DNA from: JAKAIY01 sp963809385
GTDB taxonomy: Bacteria > Chloroflexota > Ktedonobacteria > Ktedonobacterales > JADMIN01
Assembly: GCA_963809385.1 (NCBI GenBank)
Contig: CAWEJL010000004.1
Coordinates: forward strand, 508,366-572,365
Direction of reading: 5' to 3'
DNA length: 64,000 nucleotides
This document shows positions 9,235 through 18,326 of the stretch, piece after piece. The notes beneath the pieces were generated by a model. It had not been told where the DNA came from. It did not search any database and was given only the letters and a program-made list of their open reading frames with translations. Position 1 is the stretch's first letter; each line of letters starts with the position of its first letter. The position numbers and the translations under genes are program-made.

Positions 9235-9462
9235 ATGAGTGGGAAGCAAGCGGGCAAGAGCCACAGCGCTGGCTCCGAGCTAAAGCATGCGGCCGCGACG
9301 GAGCATAAGGCGATGCACGACGCGCACAAGGTGGATAGCGCCATCTACATGGCCGAAGTGGTCGCCAGCGGCAACCCCAAGCGCATCGAGCGCTATTTCC
9401 TGCGCAAGTGGGCCTACAAGCTCTTTGGCCGGTTCATGGGCAAGACGCTCAACCGCATCTAG
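9235..9462 (+). CDS. small hypothetical protein, 75 aa
   Basis: Short hydrophilic Lys/His-rich protein starting MSGKQAGKSHSAGSELKHAA and ending in a basic helix with KRIERYFLRKWAYKLFGRFM. ATG 9235 follows GAGGAGAGG with good spacing, and a consensus promoter lies upstream, so I believe it is real despite its size. The C-terminal half is strongly basic and amphipathic, which could bind nucleic acid or a membrane surface; I do not recognise a family. It is a single-gene unit between the divergent tipA-like gene and the convergent mltG, and ends at a bidirectional hairpin. Confidence 0.62.
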   Translation: MSGKQAGKSHSAGSELKHAAATEHKAMHDAHKVDSAIYMAEVVASGNPKRIERYFLRKWAYKLFGRFMGKTLNRI

Positions 9463-9489
9463 CCGCCAGCCTTCGCTACCAGATACGAG

Positions 9490-9526
9490 CAGGCGCGCTC
9501 CGGGGCATTTTCCCGAAGCGCGCCTG
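9490..9526. terminator. bidirectional hairpin terminator
   Basis: CAGGCGCGCTCCGGG and CCCGAAGCGCGCCTG form a long stem with one mismatch between the convergent 75-aa gene and mltG. No long U-tract on either side. Confidence 0.6.
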
Positions 9527-9550
9527 TCGTTCGTCCGCCAGCGCGGAATG

Positions 9551-10762
9551 CTAGCATTTCGCGCCGGTCATCTGCGCCTTGATTTGATCGAAGCCGGCGG
9601 AGTCCTTCGCATAGAGGATCTTGAAGCAGTTGTTGGAGACGAAGTAGAAGTTTGGCGACTGCTCTGGCGCGATGGCCGCGTCCATCTCGTCCAAGAACGG
9701 ATTGGCGATTGGGCCAGGCGGCATACCCAGTTGAGTGTATAGATTGTAGGGATTGTTGGGCGAAATGTCGCCGCCGCCGCCGTTTAACGCCGTCCACCAT
9801 TTGCCGTCCGTTGGCGGGTTATCGTTGTCGCGCGCGTACTCGACCGATGGATCAGAGCCGAACGTGCGCCCCACATCGGCTGGGTATTTGTTCTGGTCAA
9901 GGTTGTGCAGATAGCGGTTGTGGTAGACAGCGGCAACGCCCGCCGCGTCGCTATAATTCTTGATCTCGCGCGCAGTGAGCGACGAGATGATCAGCATGTC
10001 GTGGATGGCGGCCACGTCGCTCTTGGTGTCGGGGTACGCCGCGCGCATCAGGTCGAAGATGTTCTTGCCGTTGATCGTAGCGGCGTGCTGGCGGCACTGC
10101 GCGGGATCAGAGATGTACTCGGTGAGGTTGTTGGCCGGGCCAGGGCAAAGCTCCACGCCGAACTGATCGAGCATCTTCTCGATCACCGTCTTGGCGTCAG
10201 CATTGGGAAAGAAATAATAGCCCGCCGGATAGAGATAGCCCTCCAGCGCGTAAGCCACCTTGGAGCCAGGCTGCTGTACGTACCAGTATTTCTCCCACAA
10301 CTTCGTGCCATCCGGCTCGACGCCCGTCTTGGCGATGGTCAGGAATTCCTTAGCGTCGAACTTCTGTAGCGCCTGGAAGTAGTGTGGGTACTGCGTCGCC
10401 CGCATGCCATCTGGCACGTTAACAGCGATCTCATCGGGCGTGGCCGATTGAAGCTGCGCGATGATCTGGCTCATGGTCATCGAGGGCGAGAGGAGGTAGA
10501 CGCCCTGCTCGATGCCGCTATCCAGCTTCTTGTAGCGCGCCCAGAGGCGGAAGACGAGCGCGTTGCGGATCAGTCCGTCAGCCTGGAGACGCTGGGCGAC
10601 GCTGTTGGCGGTGTCCCCAGGCAAGACCTCGAACTGGACCTGTGCGGTCACCTTGGCGTTGCCAGGCTGGTACACATCCAGCGCCACCGTCGCGCCCGCA
10701 AAGCTGACGGCGAACGCCACCAGCGCGAGGATGACTATTGCGACCCGGGCGAAAGCCTTCAT
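9551..10762 (-). CDS. mltG: endolytic murein transglycosylase MltG
   Basis: 403 residues. An N-terminal membrane anchor (about 5-28, VAIVILALVAFAVSFAGATV) is followed by a LysM-like segment (QFEVLPGDTANSVAQRLQADG) and the YceG/MltG catalytic domain. The conserved region MLIISSLTAREI contains the expected catalytic glutamate (normally ASIIEKE). The family end motif NPYNLYTQLGMPPGPIANP is clear. MltG cuts nascent glycan strands near the membrane and so sets glycan chain length. Its ATG overlaps the ruvX stop by four bases (ATGA), so the two are translationally coupled; ruvX-mltG pairing is common in Gram-positive-like bacteria. Confidence 0.92.
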   Translation of the reverse strand: MKAFARVAIVILALVAFAVSFAGATVALDVYQPGNAKVTAQVQFEVLPGDTANSVAQRLQADGLIRNALVFRLWARYKKLDSGIEQGVYLLSPSMTMSQIIAQLQSATPDEIAVNVPDGMRATQYPHYFQALQKFDAKEFLTIAKTGVEPDGTKLWEKYWYVQQPGSKVAYALEGYLYPAGYYFFPNADAKTVIEKMLDQFGVELCPGPANNLTEYISDPAQCRQHAATINGKNIFDLMRAAYPDTKSDVAAIHDMLIISSLTAREIKNYSDAAGVAAVYHNRYLHNLDQNKYPADVGRTFGSDPSVEYARDNDNPPTDGKWWTALNGGGGDISPNNPYNLYTQLGMPPGPIANPFLDEMDAAIAPEQSPNFYFVSNNCFKILYAKDSAGFDQIKAQMTGAKC

Positions 10763-11247
10763 TCGCGCTCACCCTCCTCTATTCCGTCTCGTGTCTCTAC
10801 CGTCCGCGCCAGCGCCTGGCGCTCCAATGTCTCCGCGCGCCGTCGCTGGTCGAGATAATCACCCAGGATGATGGCGGCGGCCTCGGCGTCTATCCGCTCA
10901 CGGATGCGCGGCCCGCGCACACCCGCCTCGCGCAGCCGCTCCTCCGCGCGCACGCTGGAGAGCGTCTCATCAACGAAGACCAGCGGCACGCTGATCCGGC
11001 GGCGCAGCTTCTCCGCGAAGGACTGGGTGGCGCGCGCCTGCCCGTGAAGCTGGCCGTCGAAGCTGACCGGCAGCCCGACCACCACCAGCTCCGCGCCCGC
11101 GCGCTCGATCTCCGCCACCAGCGCATCCAGCGCGGCGGCGGTGGGGGTCCGCCGGATGGTCGCGCGTGGCGCCGCCAGCAGCTCGAGCTCGTCGCAGGCG
11201 GCGACGCCAATTCGCACGTCGCCGACATCCAGCGCGACAATCACCAT
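10759..11247 (-). CDS. ruvX: Holliday junction resolvase-like RuvX (YqgF)
   Basis: 162 residues with the RNase H-like fold signature: VALDVGDVRIGVA (about 4-16), VVVGLPVSFDGQ (about 55-66) and LVFVDETLSSVRAEERL (about 91-107), including the acidic catalytic residues. YqgF/RuvX proteins are linked to 16S rRNA 5'-end maturation and to Holliday junction processing in different bacteria. ATG 11247 is where family similarity starts; the frame is open further upstream but that part lacks any resemblance. The last four bases overlap mltG. Confidence 0.9.
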   Translation of the reverse strand: MVIVALDVGDVRIGVAACDELELLAAPRATIRRTPTAAALDALVAEIERAGAELVVVGLPVSFDGQLHGQARATQSFAEKLRRRISVPLVFVDETLSSVRAEERLREAGVRGPRIRERIDAEAAAIILGDYLDQRRRAETLERQALARTVETRDGIEEGERE

Positions 11248-11576
11248 CTTGCCATACCGCCCAGCCCGGCCTCCATCCGGCGTCCGCGCGGAGGCTGCCG
11301 GAGCTTTTTGCCAGATCACCGCCCAGCGAACACGCCATAGCATACCATGCGCGCTGGCTGGGGCCGTCTCTCGCCGCGCGGACGCTGGCCCGGAAGTCCT
11401 ACTCACGCGAGACGCCACCTGGCGTGCGACGCAGGTATGGTAGACTCGTCTCGCAAGCGCCTGTGTTACGTGGACAGTGAGCAATCATGCGCGGCGCGGC
11501 GCGCCGCGACCGCTCCCCCGTGTCACACCGGAGCGCGGCTGACACGCTTCGGGAGGAGCGACGGAGGAGAAGACAG

Positions 11577-11954
11577 ATGGGCTCAATCACCCCGTTCTGG
11601 ATCGTCATCATTGTTCTGGCCCTGATCGCGGCGGCGGTCAATTTCGTCATTGGCGCCGCGCATCGCAGTGAACTGGTCGTCTTCGGTGTGCGCCTGGCGG
11701 CGGGCATCGTCAGCCTGGCGGCGGCGGCGTTCATCATCGCGGGGAAAGCCGCCAGCCTCGTGCCAGTGATCCTCACCTGGCCGGAGAAAGTCATCCTGGC
11801 GGGTGTCTTCGTCTTCGCGGTGCTCTTCGTGCCCTCGGTGGTTGAGCGCAACCTCGACCAAAACGAGCCGACCATCCAGCAGCGCGCCGCCCGCCCGGCC
11901 AACGCCACCGTCCGCCTGCGCGATGGTGGCGGCAATGACGAGTGGGTAAACTAA
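11577..11954 (+). CDS. small three-span membrane protein, unknown function
   Basis: 125 residues with three hydrophobic segments: FWIVIIVLALIAAAVNFVIG near 6-25, FGVRLAAGIVSLAAAAFIIAG near 35-55 and VILAGVFVFAVLFVPSVV near 71-88. A polar C-terminal tail follows, ending GGGNDEWVN. ATG 11577 has GGAGGAGAA upstream. It is divergent from ruvX and ends at a strong hairpin, so it is likely transcribed alone. I do not recognise a family. Confidence 0.65.
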   Translation: MGSITPFWIVIIVLALIAAAVNFVIGAAHRSELVVFGVRLAAGIVSLAAAAFIIAGKAASLVPVILTWPEKVILAGVFVFAVLFVPSVVERNLDQNEPTIQQRAARPANATVRLRDGGGNDEWVN

Positions 11955-11997
11955 GCGGCGAGCACTCCGCGCGCATCCCGCACAGTGGGGAATGAAG

Positions 11998-12040
11998 CGG
12001 CGCGCCACGTGACCAGGAAGGGCGCGTGGCGCGCCGTTTC
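11998..12040 (+). terminator. Rho-independent terminator of the three-span protein gene
   Basis: A perfect 12-bp stem, CGGCGCGCCACG (11998-12009) with CGTGGCGCGCCG (12025-12036), is followed by TTTC. It lies 43 bp after the stop. Confidence 0.65.
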
Positions 12041-12202
12041 GCTGTGTCATCAACCTGACTCGCCAGTGGTCGGGCGCATGGAGCGGCAAAAGGAAGCCGC
12101 GTGACTATCGGCGGAGGGAATCGCGCGGTGTGCGAAGGTGGCGCGTAACGGCGGCGGGCGATCGGGAACCGCCGCGCTGTATCCAGGAGGGAGCGCGCCA
12201 CG

Positions 12203-13171
12203 ATGTTCACGCTTGTCCGCCAGCGCCGGCCCACCGCGCCCGTTCTGTCGCTCGTACTCGTCGCGCTGCTCGCGGGCTGTGCGCAGCAGGCCGCTTTCCC
12301 AACGGGAGCGCCCGCGGCGGGGACCTCGCCAACGGGCGCCGTGTCTACGCCATCTCCATCGGTATCTCCGTCCGTGTCTCCATCGGCCTCAGCCTCGCCG
12401 TCCACCACGCCGACGGCGGGTGGCCGCGCCGCGCCCACCATGACGGCAGGCGCGACGGCAGGCGCGCAGCCCTACAATTTCCCCTTGCTCCCACCCGGCG
12501 CGGCGCTGCCGAGCGAGGCGTTTTGCGCGGCGCATGTCCAGCGGTCCACATTTGAGCCGCGCCCAGGCAACCAGGCCGCGAATACGCGCGTTCCCACCAG
12601 CGGCCAGATGGCCGCGCTGAGCCCGTGGGATGCGTCTATGGGCCTGGCCCCCAAAGCGGACCAGCTTCGCCAGCAGATGACAGGCCGCTTCACCGGCACG
12701 ACCGATGAGATTCTGCAGTGGGTCGCGTGCAAGTGGGGCGTGCCAGTGGATGTCGTGCGCGCGGAGGCGGTCATCGAATCCTACTGGCGCCAGAGCCAGC
12801 AGGGCGACACGACGTCCGTCCAGAGCGACTGCCCACCGGGGACCTGGAATGGCGCGTCGTGCGATCAGAGTTACGGCATCCTCCAGATCAAGTACAAATA
12901 CTTCGGCGGCGCCTGGCCGATGAGCCGCGATGATACGGCGTTCAGCGCCGAGTATGTGTATGGCATGATCCGCACCTGCTACGAAGGCTGGACAACATAC
13001 CTCAGCGATCGAGCTCCGCTATCCGGCTATGCGCCGTACAAAGCGGGAGACCTCTGGGGCTGTCTCGGTCGCTGGTATAGCGGTGATTGGTATAGCCAGG
13101 GCGCGATAGACTACATCGCCAAGGTGAAGGCCGCGTACAACCAGAAGACGTGGCGCGCGCAAGGGTTCTAA
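12203..13171 (+). CDS. secreted lipoprotein with lysozyme/transglycosylase-like domain
   Basis: 322 residues. A lipoprotein signal ends at the lipobox LLAGC (Cys 26). A Ser/Pro/Thr-rich linker follows to about residue 120, then a C-terminal domain holding VVRAEAVIESYWRQ and, about 35 residues later, QSYGILQIKYKYFGGAWP. A glutamate followed by SYGxxQ is the pattern of SLT/lysozyme-like transglycosylases, so I infer peptidoglycan cleavage at the cell surface. Four cysteines in the domain may form disulfides. ATG 12203 has AGGAGGG about 12 bp upstream. The neighbours on both sides (mltG, polysaccharide deacetylase) are also cell-wall genes. Confidence 0.72.
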   Translation: MFTLVRQRRPTAPVLSLVLVALLAGCAQQAAFPTGAPAAGTSPTGAVSTPSPSVSPSVSPSASASPSTTPTAGGRAAPTMTAGATAGAQPYNFPLLPPGAALPSEAFCAAHVQRSTFEPRPGNQAANTRVPTSGQMAALSPWDASMGLAPKADQLRQQMTGRFTGTTDEILQWVACKWGVPVDVVRAEAVIESYWRQSQQGDTTSVQSDCPPGTWNGASCDQSYGILQIKYKYFGGAWPMSRDDTAFSAEYVYGMIRTCYEGWTTYLSDRAPLSGYAPYKAGDLWGCLGRWYSGDWYSQGAIDYIAKVKAAYNQKTWRAQGF

Positions 13172-13246
13172 CGGCTGTGGGGGCCTCGAATCTGGCGCGC
13201 TGATTTACACCGGAGGGGATTCGCTGGGCCAGACTCAAGGCTAATT

Positions 13247-14617
13247 TCAGGTTTGCGTGGCGCTCCACGTAGCCCAACGCCAGCGCCAGCCTCCATCCGC
13301 CATGATCGGAGGCCCACCACCCTCCAGCCACCACAGGCTCACAGGCAGATCAGCGGTCGCGCCGGCCACCATGCTCGCCGTCGCGGTGGGATCGGGCGTG
13401 GCGGTCGGTGTTGGGGTATCCGTTGGGCTGGGCGTGACAGTCGGGATCGGCGAGGCAGTCGGGCTGGGCGTGGCGGTTGGGCCGGGCGTGGGCGGGCGAT
13501 AGCCCAGCAGCAACTGCGGCAGGCTCACCGGCGTCAGCCCCCGCGCGCGCAGCCCGGCGAGGATGTAGGGCAGTGCGGCGGCAGTTTCTTCGCGGGCGGC
13601 GGGTCCGTCGTGCATCAGGATGATCGAGCCGGGCCGGACCTGCGCCAGCACGCGGTTCACAATCGTCATTGTCCCCGGTCGTGACCAGTCAGCCGGGTCC
13701 ACATTCCACATGATGGTGGTCAGCCCGTATGATCCCGCCTGGCGCACGATGCTGGTGTCGTAGGAGCCATACGGCGGGCGCCAGAGCCAGAGGCAAAATC
13801 CGGCTCCGAGGTCGGTGTGCAGCTGCTGCGCCGTCGCCGCGAATTGCCACGCGCGCTGAGCGGGCGTGAGCAGGCGCATGTCGGGGTGGCTCCAGGTATG
13901 GATGCCGATGGTGAAGCCGTCCGCCGCCTCGCGCTGCACCAGCCACGGATAGGCCTTCGCGTACTGGCCCAGCACGAAGAAGGTCGCGGGCGTATGCGTG
14001 CGCTCCAGGAAAGACAGAATCGCGGGCGAGGAATAGGGTGTCGGACCGTCATCAAAGGTCAGCGCGACGGTGTTGAGGTGTGGCGCGCCGTAATCACCCG
14101 CGCCACGTATCGCCCAGCTGACTGGCTTTGGGGCCTGGCCACTCGGGCAACCCTGGCCCGAGGCGATCGGCCCGGTGTACGTAGGCCACGAGCCGCCAAA
14201 GCTCGCCGACCCATCGCCTACCAGACTCGGCGTGGCGGTCGCTGTGGCGGTCGCCGTGGCGGTCGCCGTGGGCATCGCCACGGCGCGCGAGAGGACGCCT
14301 CTCGCGCCTAACTGCGCGGCGCTCCCTGCCATGACGGATGGCGTCAGCTGAGGCGCGGCGAGGCTTCCCGCCAGACCCGCGAAGTTCCAGCCGCTCACAT
14401 ACAGACTGGCGACAACGCTTGCCACCAGCAGCAGCGCGCTGAGCGCGCCAAGCGCGGCGCGCCCGCGCGTCCGCCTCGTCGTCCTCCGTGGCGCCGCGAT
14501 CGCGACCGCCAGAAGAGGAGCCGTCTCGCGCTTCGTCCGCGACTCATCCGGCGCGGGAGTGGCGGGCGGGCTCTCCACGTCATCCGCTGACGGCAGTTCT
14601 CCGTCCGTGTCACCCAT
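13247..14617 (-). CDS. polysaccharide deacetylase (NodB/CE4) with membrane anchor
   Basis: About 456 residues. An Asp/Glu/Pro-rich cytosolic N-terminus is followed by a membrane span (ALGALSALLLVASVVASLYVSG) and a TATATAT-type spacer encoded by 12-bp DNA repeats near 14229-14275. The NodB domain has all three metal-site signatures: TFDDGP, HTWSH (HxxxH) and RPPYG, plus the later motifs MWNVDPADW and SIILMHDG. It should remove acetyl groups from extracellular glycans, probably peptidoglycan or N-acetylglucosamine polymers. The tail is Pro/Thr low complexity of about 60 residues before a short hydrophobic-aromatic end. ATG 14617 is preceded by GGAGGGG. Confidence 0.85.
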   Translation of the reverse strand: MGDTDGELPSADDVESPPATPAPDESRTKRETAPLLAVAIAAPRRTTRRTRGRAALGALSALLLVASVVASLYVSGWNFAGLAGSLAAPQLTPSVMAGSAAQLGARGVLSRAVAMPTATATATATATATPSLVGDGSASFGGSWPTYTGPIASGQGCPSGQAPKPVSWAIRGAGDYGAPHLNTVALTFDDGPTPYSSPAILSFLERTHTPATFFVLGQYAKAYPWLVQREAADGFTIGIHTWSHPDMRLLTPAQRAWQFAATAQQLHTDLGAGFCLWLWRPPYGSYDTSIVRQAGSYGLTTIMWNVDPADWSRPGTMTIVNRVLAQVRPGSIILMHDGPAAREETAAALPYILAGLRARGLTPVSLPQLLLGYRPPTPGPTATPSPTASPIPTVTPSPTDTPTPTATPDPTATASMVAGATADLPVSLWWLEGGGPPIMADGGWRWRWATWSATQT

Positions 14618-14706
14618 GTGTGTCCCCTCCAGAACGAGCCAGCAAGCCAACCGGCCGCGCCACCATGCCGCGCCGCGACCACGGCTTCCGCTCTCGTGTG
14701 AGGGCG

Positions 14707-14735
14707 ACTATAGCAAACACCGCACGCTCTGTACA
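14707..14735 (-). promoter_or_regulatory. sigma70-type promoter for the polysaccharide deacetylase
   Basis: On the minus strand TGTACA (14735-14730), 17-bp spacer and TATAGT (14712-14707), about 90 bp upstream of the deacetylase start. The rest of the gap between the two divergent genes (14736-14896) shows nothing else. Confidence 0.5.
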
Positions 14736-14896
14736 GCGGTCATGTCTCAGAGTCCTATCTCGGACGTTCGATTCCCCGCTCCCGACGCCATACCAGACGT
14801 CAGGCAAACAGACCGCAACAGGCGCTATGCTCGCTCGTATTGAACAATGCGCGGCATCCATCACGGCGCGCTTCGTATGAGTGGAGTTGAGGACGC

Positions 14897-16810
14897 ATGA
14901 TAATCGTGTGGCTGGCCGCCATTGGGGCGACTGTCGTGACAGCGCTGCTGACCGCGCTGACCTGGGCGCTGGGGCGCACGCGGTGGCCGGCGTGGCGCGC
15001 CGTGGGGCTGTGGGCCGCGCGGCTGTGGGCGATCAACTTCGTCCTCGACCTGCTGATCCTCTACTTCGAGATGCCCGCGCTCACCGGCCCCTACGGCGGC
15101 TGGCAGTGGCTGCTGTGGCCACTGACGCTCTCGGCGGTCTACGTGATCTTCGGCGGCAGCATGGCGCAGGCGCGGCGCTCATTCGAGACGCTCAACGAGC
15201 GCATGGGCGCGATGGGCGGCGGCCTGGGAAACATCTCCTCCTTCACCGCGAGCGGGCGCAAGCGCGGCGGCGGGCGGGTGGTCGCCAGCACGCCGCCGGG
15301 AGGCTCCGTATCAGCGGCGGCGGCGGGCGGCGCGGCGATCGCGCTGGCGCTGCTGATTGGCATCGTCCTCAACGGTATCATCGTCGTCTCTACGACCTGG
15401 TTCGACCCCAACGCCAAGGCGCTGGCCGCCATCCCGAACATCGAGATGGTCTCAAGCTCCACGCCGCTGCCGCCAACCAACGTCAACCATATCGTGCTGG
15501 TGACGCAGGACGTAGCGTCCTATCTCGGCCAGCAGGCGCTCGCCTCCGGCGGGCAGAATCTCGGCTCGCTCTACCACACCGTGAACACCGAATACACGCT
15601 CCAGTCGGTGCGTGGCCACCTCTACTGGATCGCGCCGCTGGTCTACAACAACATCTGGGCGAACCTGGGGCAGTGGCAGAGTCCCGGCTATGTCGTGGTG
15701 GACGCCGAAGATCCGAACGCCCTGCCGCAACTGCGCACGGGCTACCACATGCGCTACCTCCCCGACGCGCTGCTGAATCAGGACCTGCTGCGGCACGTCT
15801 ACCTTAGCGGCTATGTCAACGGCGATCTGGCCGACCCGACGCTGGAGGTAGATGATAACTGGCGCCCCTACTTCACCGTCTCGCTGATGCAGCCCACGCG
15901 CGGCTTCACTGGCGAGGTCGTGAGCCGCGTGCTGGTGGTGGATACGCAGACCGGCGCTATCGCCAGCTATCCGCTGTCGAAGGTCCCCACCTGGGTAGAC
16001 CGCGTGATTCCGGCTGATGCGGTGAACCAGTACTTGACGTGGTGGGGGCTCTACGCCCACGCGTCGTGGTTCAACCCGTCAGGCCAGAACCAGCAGTCGC
16101 CAGCCACCTCGACGCCAGAGCTGGTCTATAACCAGGTAGATCAGCCCGTCTGGCTGGAGCCGATGACCTCCAGCGCGGCGTCGGACAACTCCAGCACGGG
16201 CGTTGTGCTCTTCGATACGCGCGACATGACGGGGCGCTTTTACCCGTTGACCGGCCTGGGCGTGACCGACAACGTTACCAGCGCCTTCAAGTCAAACCCC
16301 GCCAACATCCGCAACTACGACGTGGGCAACGTCGAGCTGTACCAGATCTACGGTGAGCCAACCTGGGTGGCGACCTTCACGCAGGCCAACTCCTACGGGG
16401 CCAGCTTCCAGGCGGTCGGCATCGTGGACGCCAAGCATCTAAACGGCGCGAACGTCATCATGGCCTCCAGCAAGGCCGCCGCGCTGACGGCCTACGCCCA
16501 ATGGCTGGCGGACCACAATGTGACGGGGGCCGGGCCAGCGTCATCTGGCAATCAGGTGACGCTCACCGGCAAGCTGGCCCGCATCTCGGCGGCGACCCAG
16601 AGCGGCGCGACGGTCTACTACATGACGCTCGACGGCCAGACGAAGATCTTCCAGGCGGGCCTGACGCTCAGCCCGGAGTTGCCACTGGCGCAGCCCGGCG
16701 ACACGGTCAGCGTGACGTACCTCGACACCGGCCAGAGCGTGGTGACGCTGTCCGCCTTCAGCGACCAGAACATCCCGCTCGGCGGCCCGACGCCCACGCC
16801 GGGGGCGTAG
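14897..16810 (+). CDS. large membrane protein with extracellular domain, unknown function
   Basis: 637 residues. Three spans lie near the N-terminus (about 3-25, 40-58 and 70-88) and a fourth at about 150-172 (GGAAIALALLIGIVLNGIIV). About 450 extracellular residues then carry repeated aromatic/beta-rich segments such as YVNGDLADPTLEVDDNWRPY and YQIYGEPTWVATF. The final 90 residues (from VTLTGKLARISAAT) look like an OB-type beta-barrel: an alternating hydrophobic pattern ending VVTLSAF. ATG 14897 is preceded by GAGGACGC. I do not recognise a characterised family. Its end is marked by a 26-bp palindrome seven bases after the stop. Confidence 0.62.
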   Translation: MIIVWLAAIGATVVTALLTALTWALGRTRWPAWRAVGLWAARLWAINFVLDLLILYFEMPALTGPYGGWQWLLWPLTLSAVYVIFGGSMAQARRSFETLNERMGAMGGGLGNISSFTASGRKRGGGRVVASTPPGGSVSAAAAGGAAIALALLIGIVLNGIIVVSTTWFDPNAKALAAIPNIEMVSSSTPLPPTNVNHIVLVTQDVASYLGQQALASGGQNLGSLYHTVNTEYTLQSVRGHLYWIAPLVYNNIWANLGQWQSPGYVVVDAEDPNALPQLRTGYHMRYLPDALLNQDLLRHVYLSGYVNGDLADPTLEVDDNWRPYFTVSLMQPTRGFTGEVVSRVLVVDTQTGAIASYPLSKVPTWVDRVIPADAVNQYLTWWGLYAHASWFNPSGQNQQSPATSTPELVYNQVDQPVWLEPMTSSAASDNSSTGVVLFDTRDMTGRFYPLTGLGVTDNVTSAFKSNPANIRNYDVGNVELYQIYGEPTWVATFTQANSYGASFQAVGIVDAKHLNGANVIMASSKAAALTAYAQWLADHNVTGAGPASSGNQVTLTGKLARISAATQSGATVYYMTLDGQTKIFQAGLTLSPELPLAQPGDTVSVTYLDTGQSVVTLSAFSDQNIPLGGPTPTPGA

Positions 16811-16816
16811 GGGGAC

Positions 16817-16874
16817 GGACCTCACCCCCTGACCCCCTCTCCCGCGAGGGAGAGGGGGTCAGGGGGTGAGGTCC
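16817..16874. repeat. 26-bp perfect palindrome, dispersed repeat family A
   Basis: Left arm 16817-16842, loop CGCGAG, right arm 16849-16874; all 26 pairs match. The C/T-rich core CCCCCTCTCC recurs in a related, shorter palindrome at 51676-51700. It can act as a transcription terminator for the preceding gene but is far longer than needed, so a REP/MITE-like origin is more likely. Confidence 0.85.
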
Positions 16875-16982
16875 ACCGCCCGCTCGCCCATTCCCGCGCT
16901 TTCCGCTATACTGCCCGCGATACCTGTATGACATGCGCGCCGCGCTGGGCGGCGCGAGCGGGTGAGCGGGGAGTGTGCGCGC

Positions 16983-18290
16983 ATGACGGCGCCGTTGGAA
17001 GACAGCCTGAACGAGACGGCCCGCCAGGGCGATGAGAGCCTGGGCGCGGGGCAGCGTGAGGCGATCGAGTTCACGCTGCTGCTGGGGCATGCGCTGAACC
17101 AGTACGGCTATCCCGCTGAAGAGCTCAAAGAGATTCTGGGCGCCGTCTCGGCGCGGCTGGGGTTGCCGCACGTCGAAACCTACACGACGGCGACGGGCCT
17201 GCAAATGGCGATCGGCCCGCTCAGCCGCCAGCATACCTACCTCATGGAAGTGAAGCCGGGCAGCCTCAACCTGGGGCGCATGATGCGCCTGGATGAGGTC
17301 GCGATCGCGGTGATGGAGCGCCGCCTGACGCCTGCCGCTGGATCGGAGCGCGTGCGCGCCATCCAGGCCTCCGGCTCGCCCTTCCCCGCGCCGGTGACGG
17401 CGCTGGCCTTCGCGCTGGCTTCGATGGCGTTCGCGCGCGTGCTGGGCGGCGGCGCGCGCGAGATGCTGGTCGCGCTGCTGATCGGCGCGCTGACTGGACT
17501 CCTGGCGCTGTTCGCGCAGCGTTCGAGTAGGATCGAGGGGGTCTTCGCGCCCGTGACAGCCTTCATCGCCAGCTTCACCACCGGCGTCCTCGCGGCCACC
17601 GCGCTGCCCATGGCGAGCGGCCTGGTGACGCTGGCGGGGCTGGTAATCCTGCTGCCGGGACTCTCGCTCACCATCGCCCTGGGAGACCTCTCGACGCACC
17701 ACCTCGTGACTGGCGTCGGACGCCTGAGCGCGGCGTTGACCACCTTCCTTGGCATCATCTTCGGCGTGGCGCTTGGCGGGCAGCTCGCCGACAAGCTCGC
17801 CGGGCCGGCGCGCATCATTCCGCCGGACGCCCTGCCAGGGTGGACGTTGCTGGCGGCGGTCGCGCTCTCAGGGCTGGCGGCGGCGGTGATCCTGCAGGCG
17901 CGCCCGCGCGATGTCGGATGGATACTGATCGCGGTCGCGCTGGCGTGGACGGTGAGCAACCTGGGTGGGATGATCTCCAGTCAATTGGGGGCGTTCCTGG
18001 GCGCGTTCGCCGTCGGCGTGGCGGGCGCGCTCTTCTCGCGCTGGCGCAACCGGCCCGCGCTGCTGCTCCAGGCGCCGGGGCTGATCATTCTCGTGCCAGG
18101 CAGCGTAGGCTATCAGAGCCTCTCGGCGCTGCTGGAGGCGAATACGCTCTCCGGCGTGCAGGCGGGCTTCAAGATGTTCCTGATTGGAGCCGCGCTGGTC
18201 TACGGCCTGCTGATCGCCAACATCCTCACGCCCAGCCGTGGCGCGCCTCCCGCTAGTCGAGCTTCGCACGCAAAGGAGGTAAAGCAATAA
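16983..18290 (+). CDS. threonine/serine exporter family protein (ThrE-like, DUF1212)
   Basis: 435 residues. The N-terminal soluble ThrE domain (about 20-140) has FTLLLGHALNQYGYPAEELKE and a beta-rich segment with VETYTTATGLQM. About ten hydrophobic spans follow. The C-terminal half contains LQAPGLIILVPGSVGYQSL, a signature of the DUF3815/ThrE_2 part. ThrE proteins export threonine and serine using the proton gradient. I prefer ATG 16983, with GGGGAG upstream, over GTG 16962. The gene stands alone, followed by a convergent membrane-protein gene. Confidence 0.85.
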   Translation: MTAPLEDSLNETARQGDESLGAGQREAIEFTLLLGHALNQYGYPAEELKEILGAVSARLGLPHVETYTTATGLQMAIGPLSRQHTYLMEVKPGSLNLGRMMRLDEVAIAVMERRLTPAAGSERVRAIQASGSPFPAPVTALAFALASMAFARVLGGGAREMLVALLIGALTGLLALFAQRSSRIEGVFAPVTAFIASFTTGVLAATALPMASGLVTLAGLVILLPGLSLTIALGDLSTHHLVTGVGRLSAALTTFLGIIFGVALGGQLADKLAGPARIIPPDALPGWTLLAAVALSGLAAAVILQARPRDVGWILIAVALAWTVSNLGGMISSQLGAFLGAFAVGVAGALFSRWRNRPALLLQAPGLIILVPGSVGYQSLSALLEANTLSGVQAGFKMFLIGAALVYGLLIANILTPSRGAPPASRASHAKEVKQ

Positions 18291-18326
18291 AGCACGAGGA
18301 GGTCATGGCGCGCCGGCAGAAGGAAC

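Noticed and set aside
14897..15807. A 308-residue frame starting at 14881 overlapping the membrane protein
   Set aside because: Arg/Gly/Ala-rich shadow of the real gene with no start signal.
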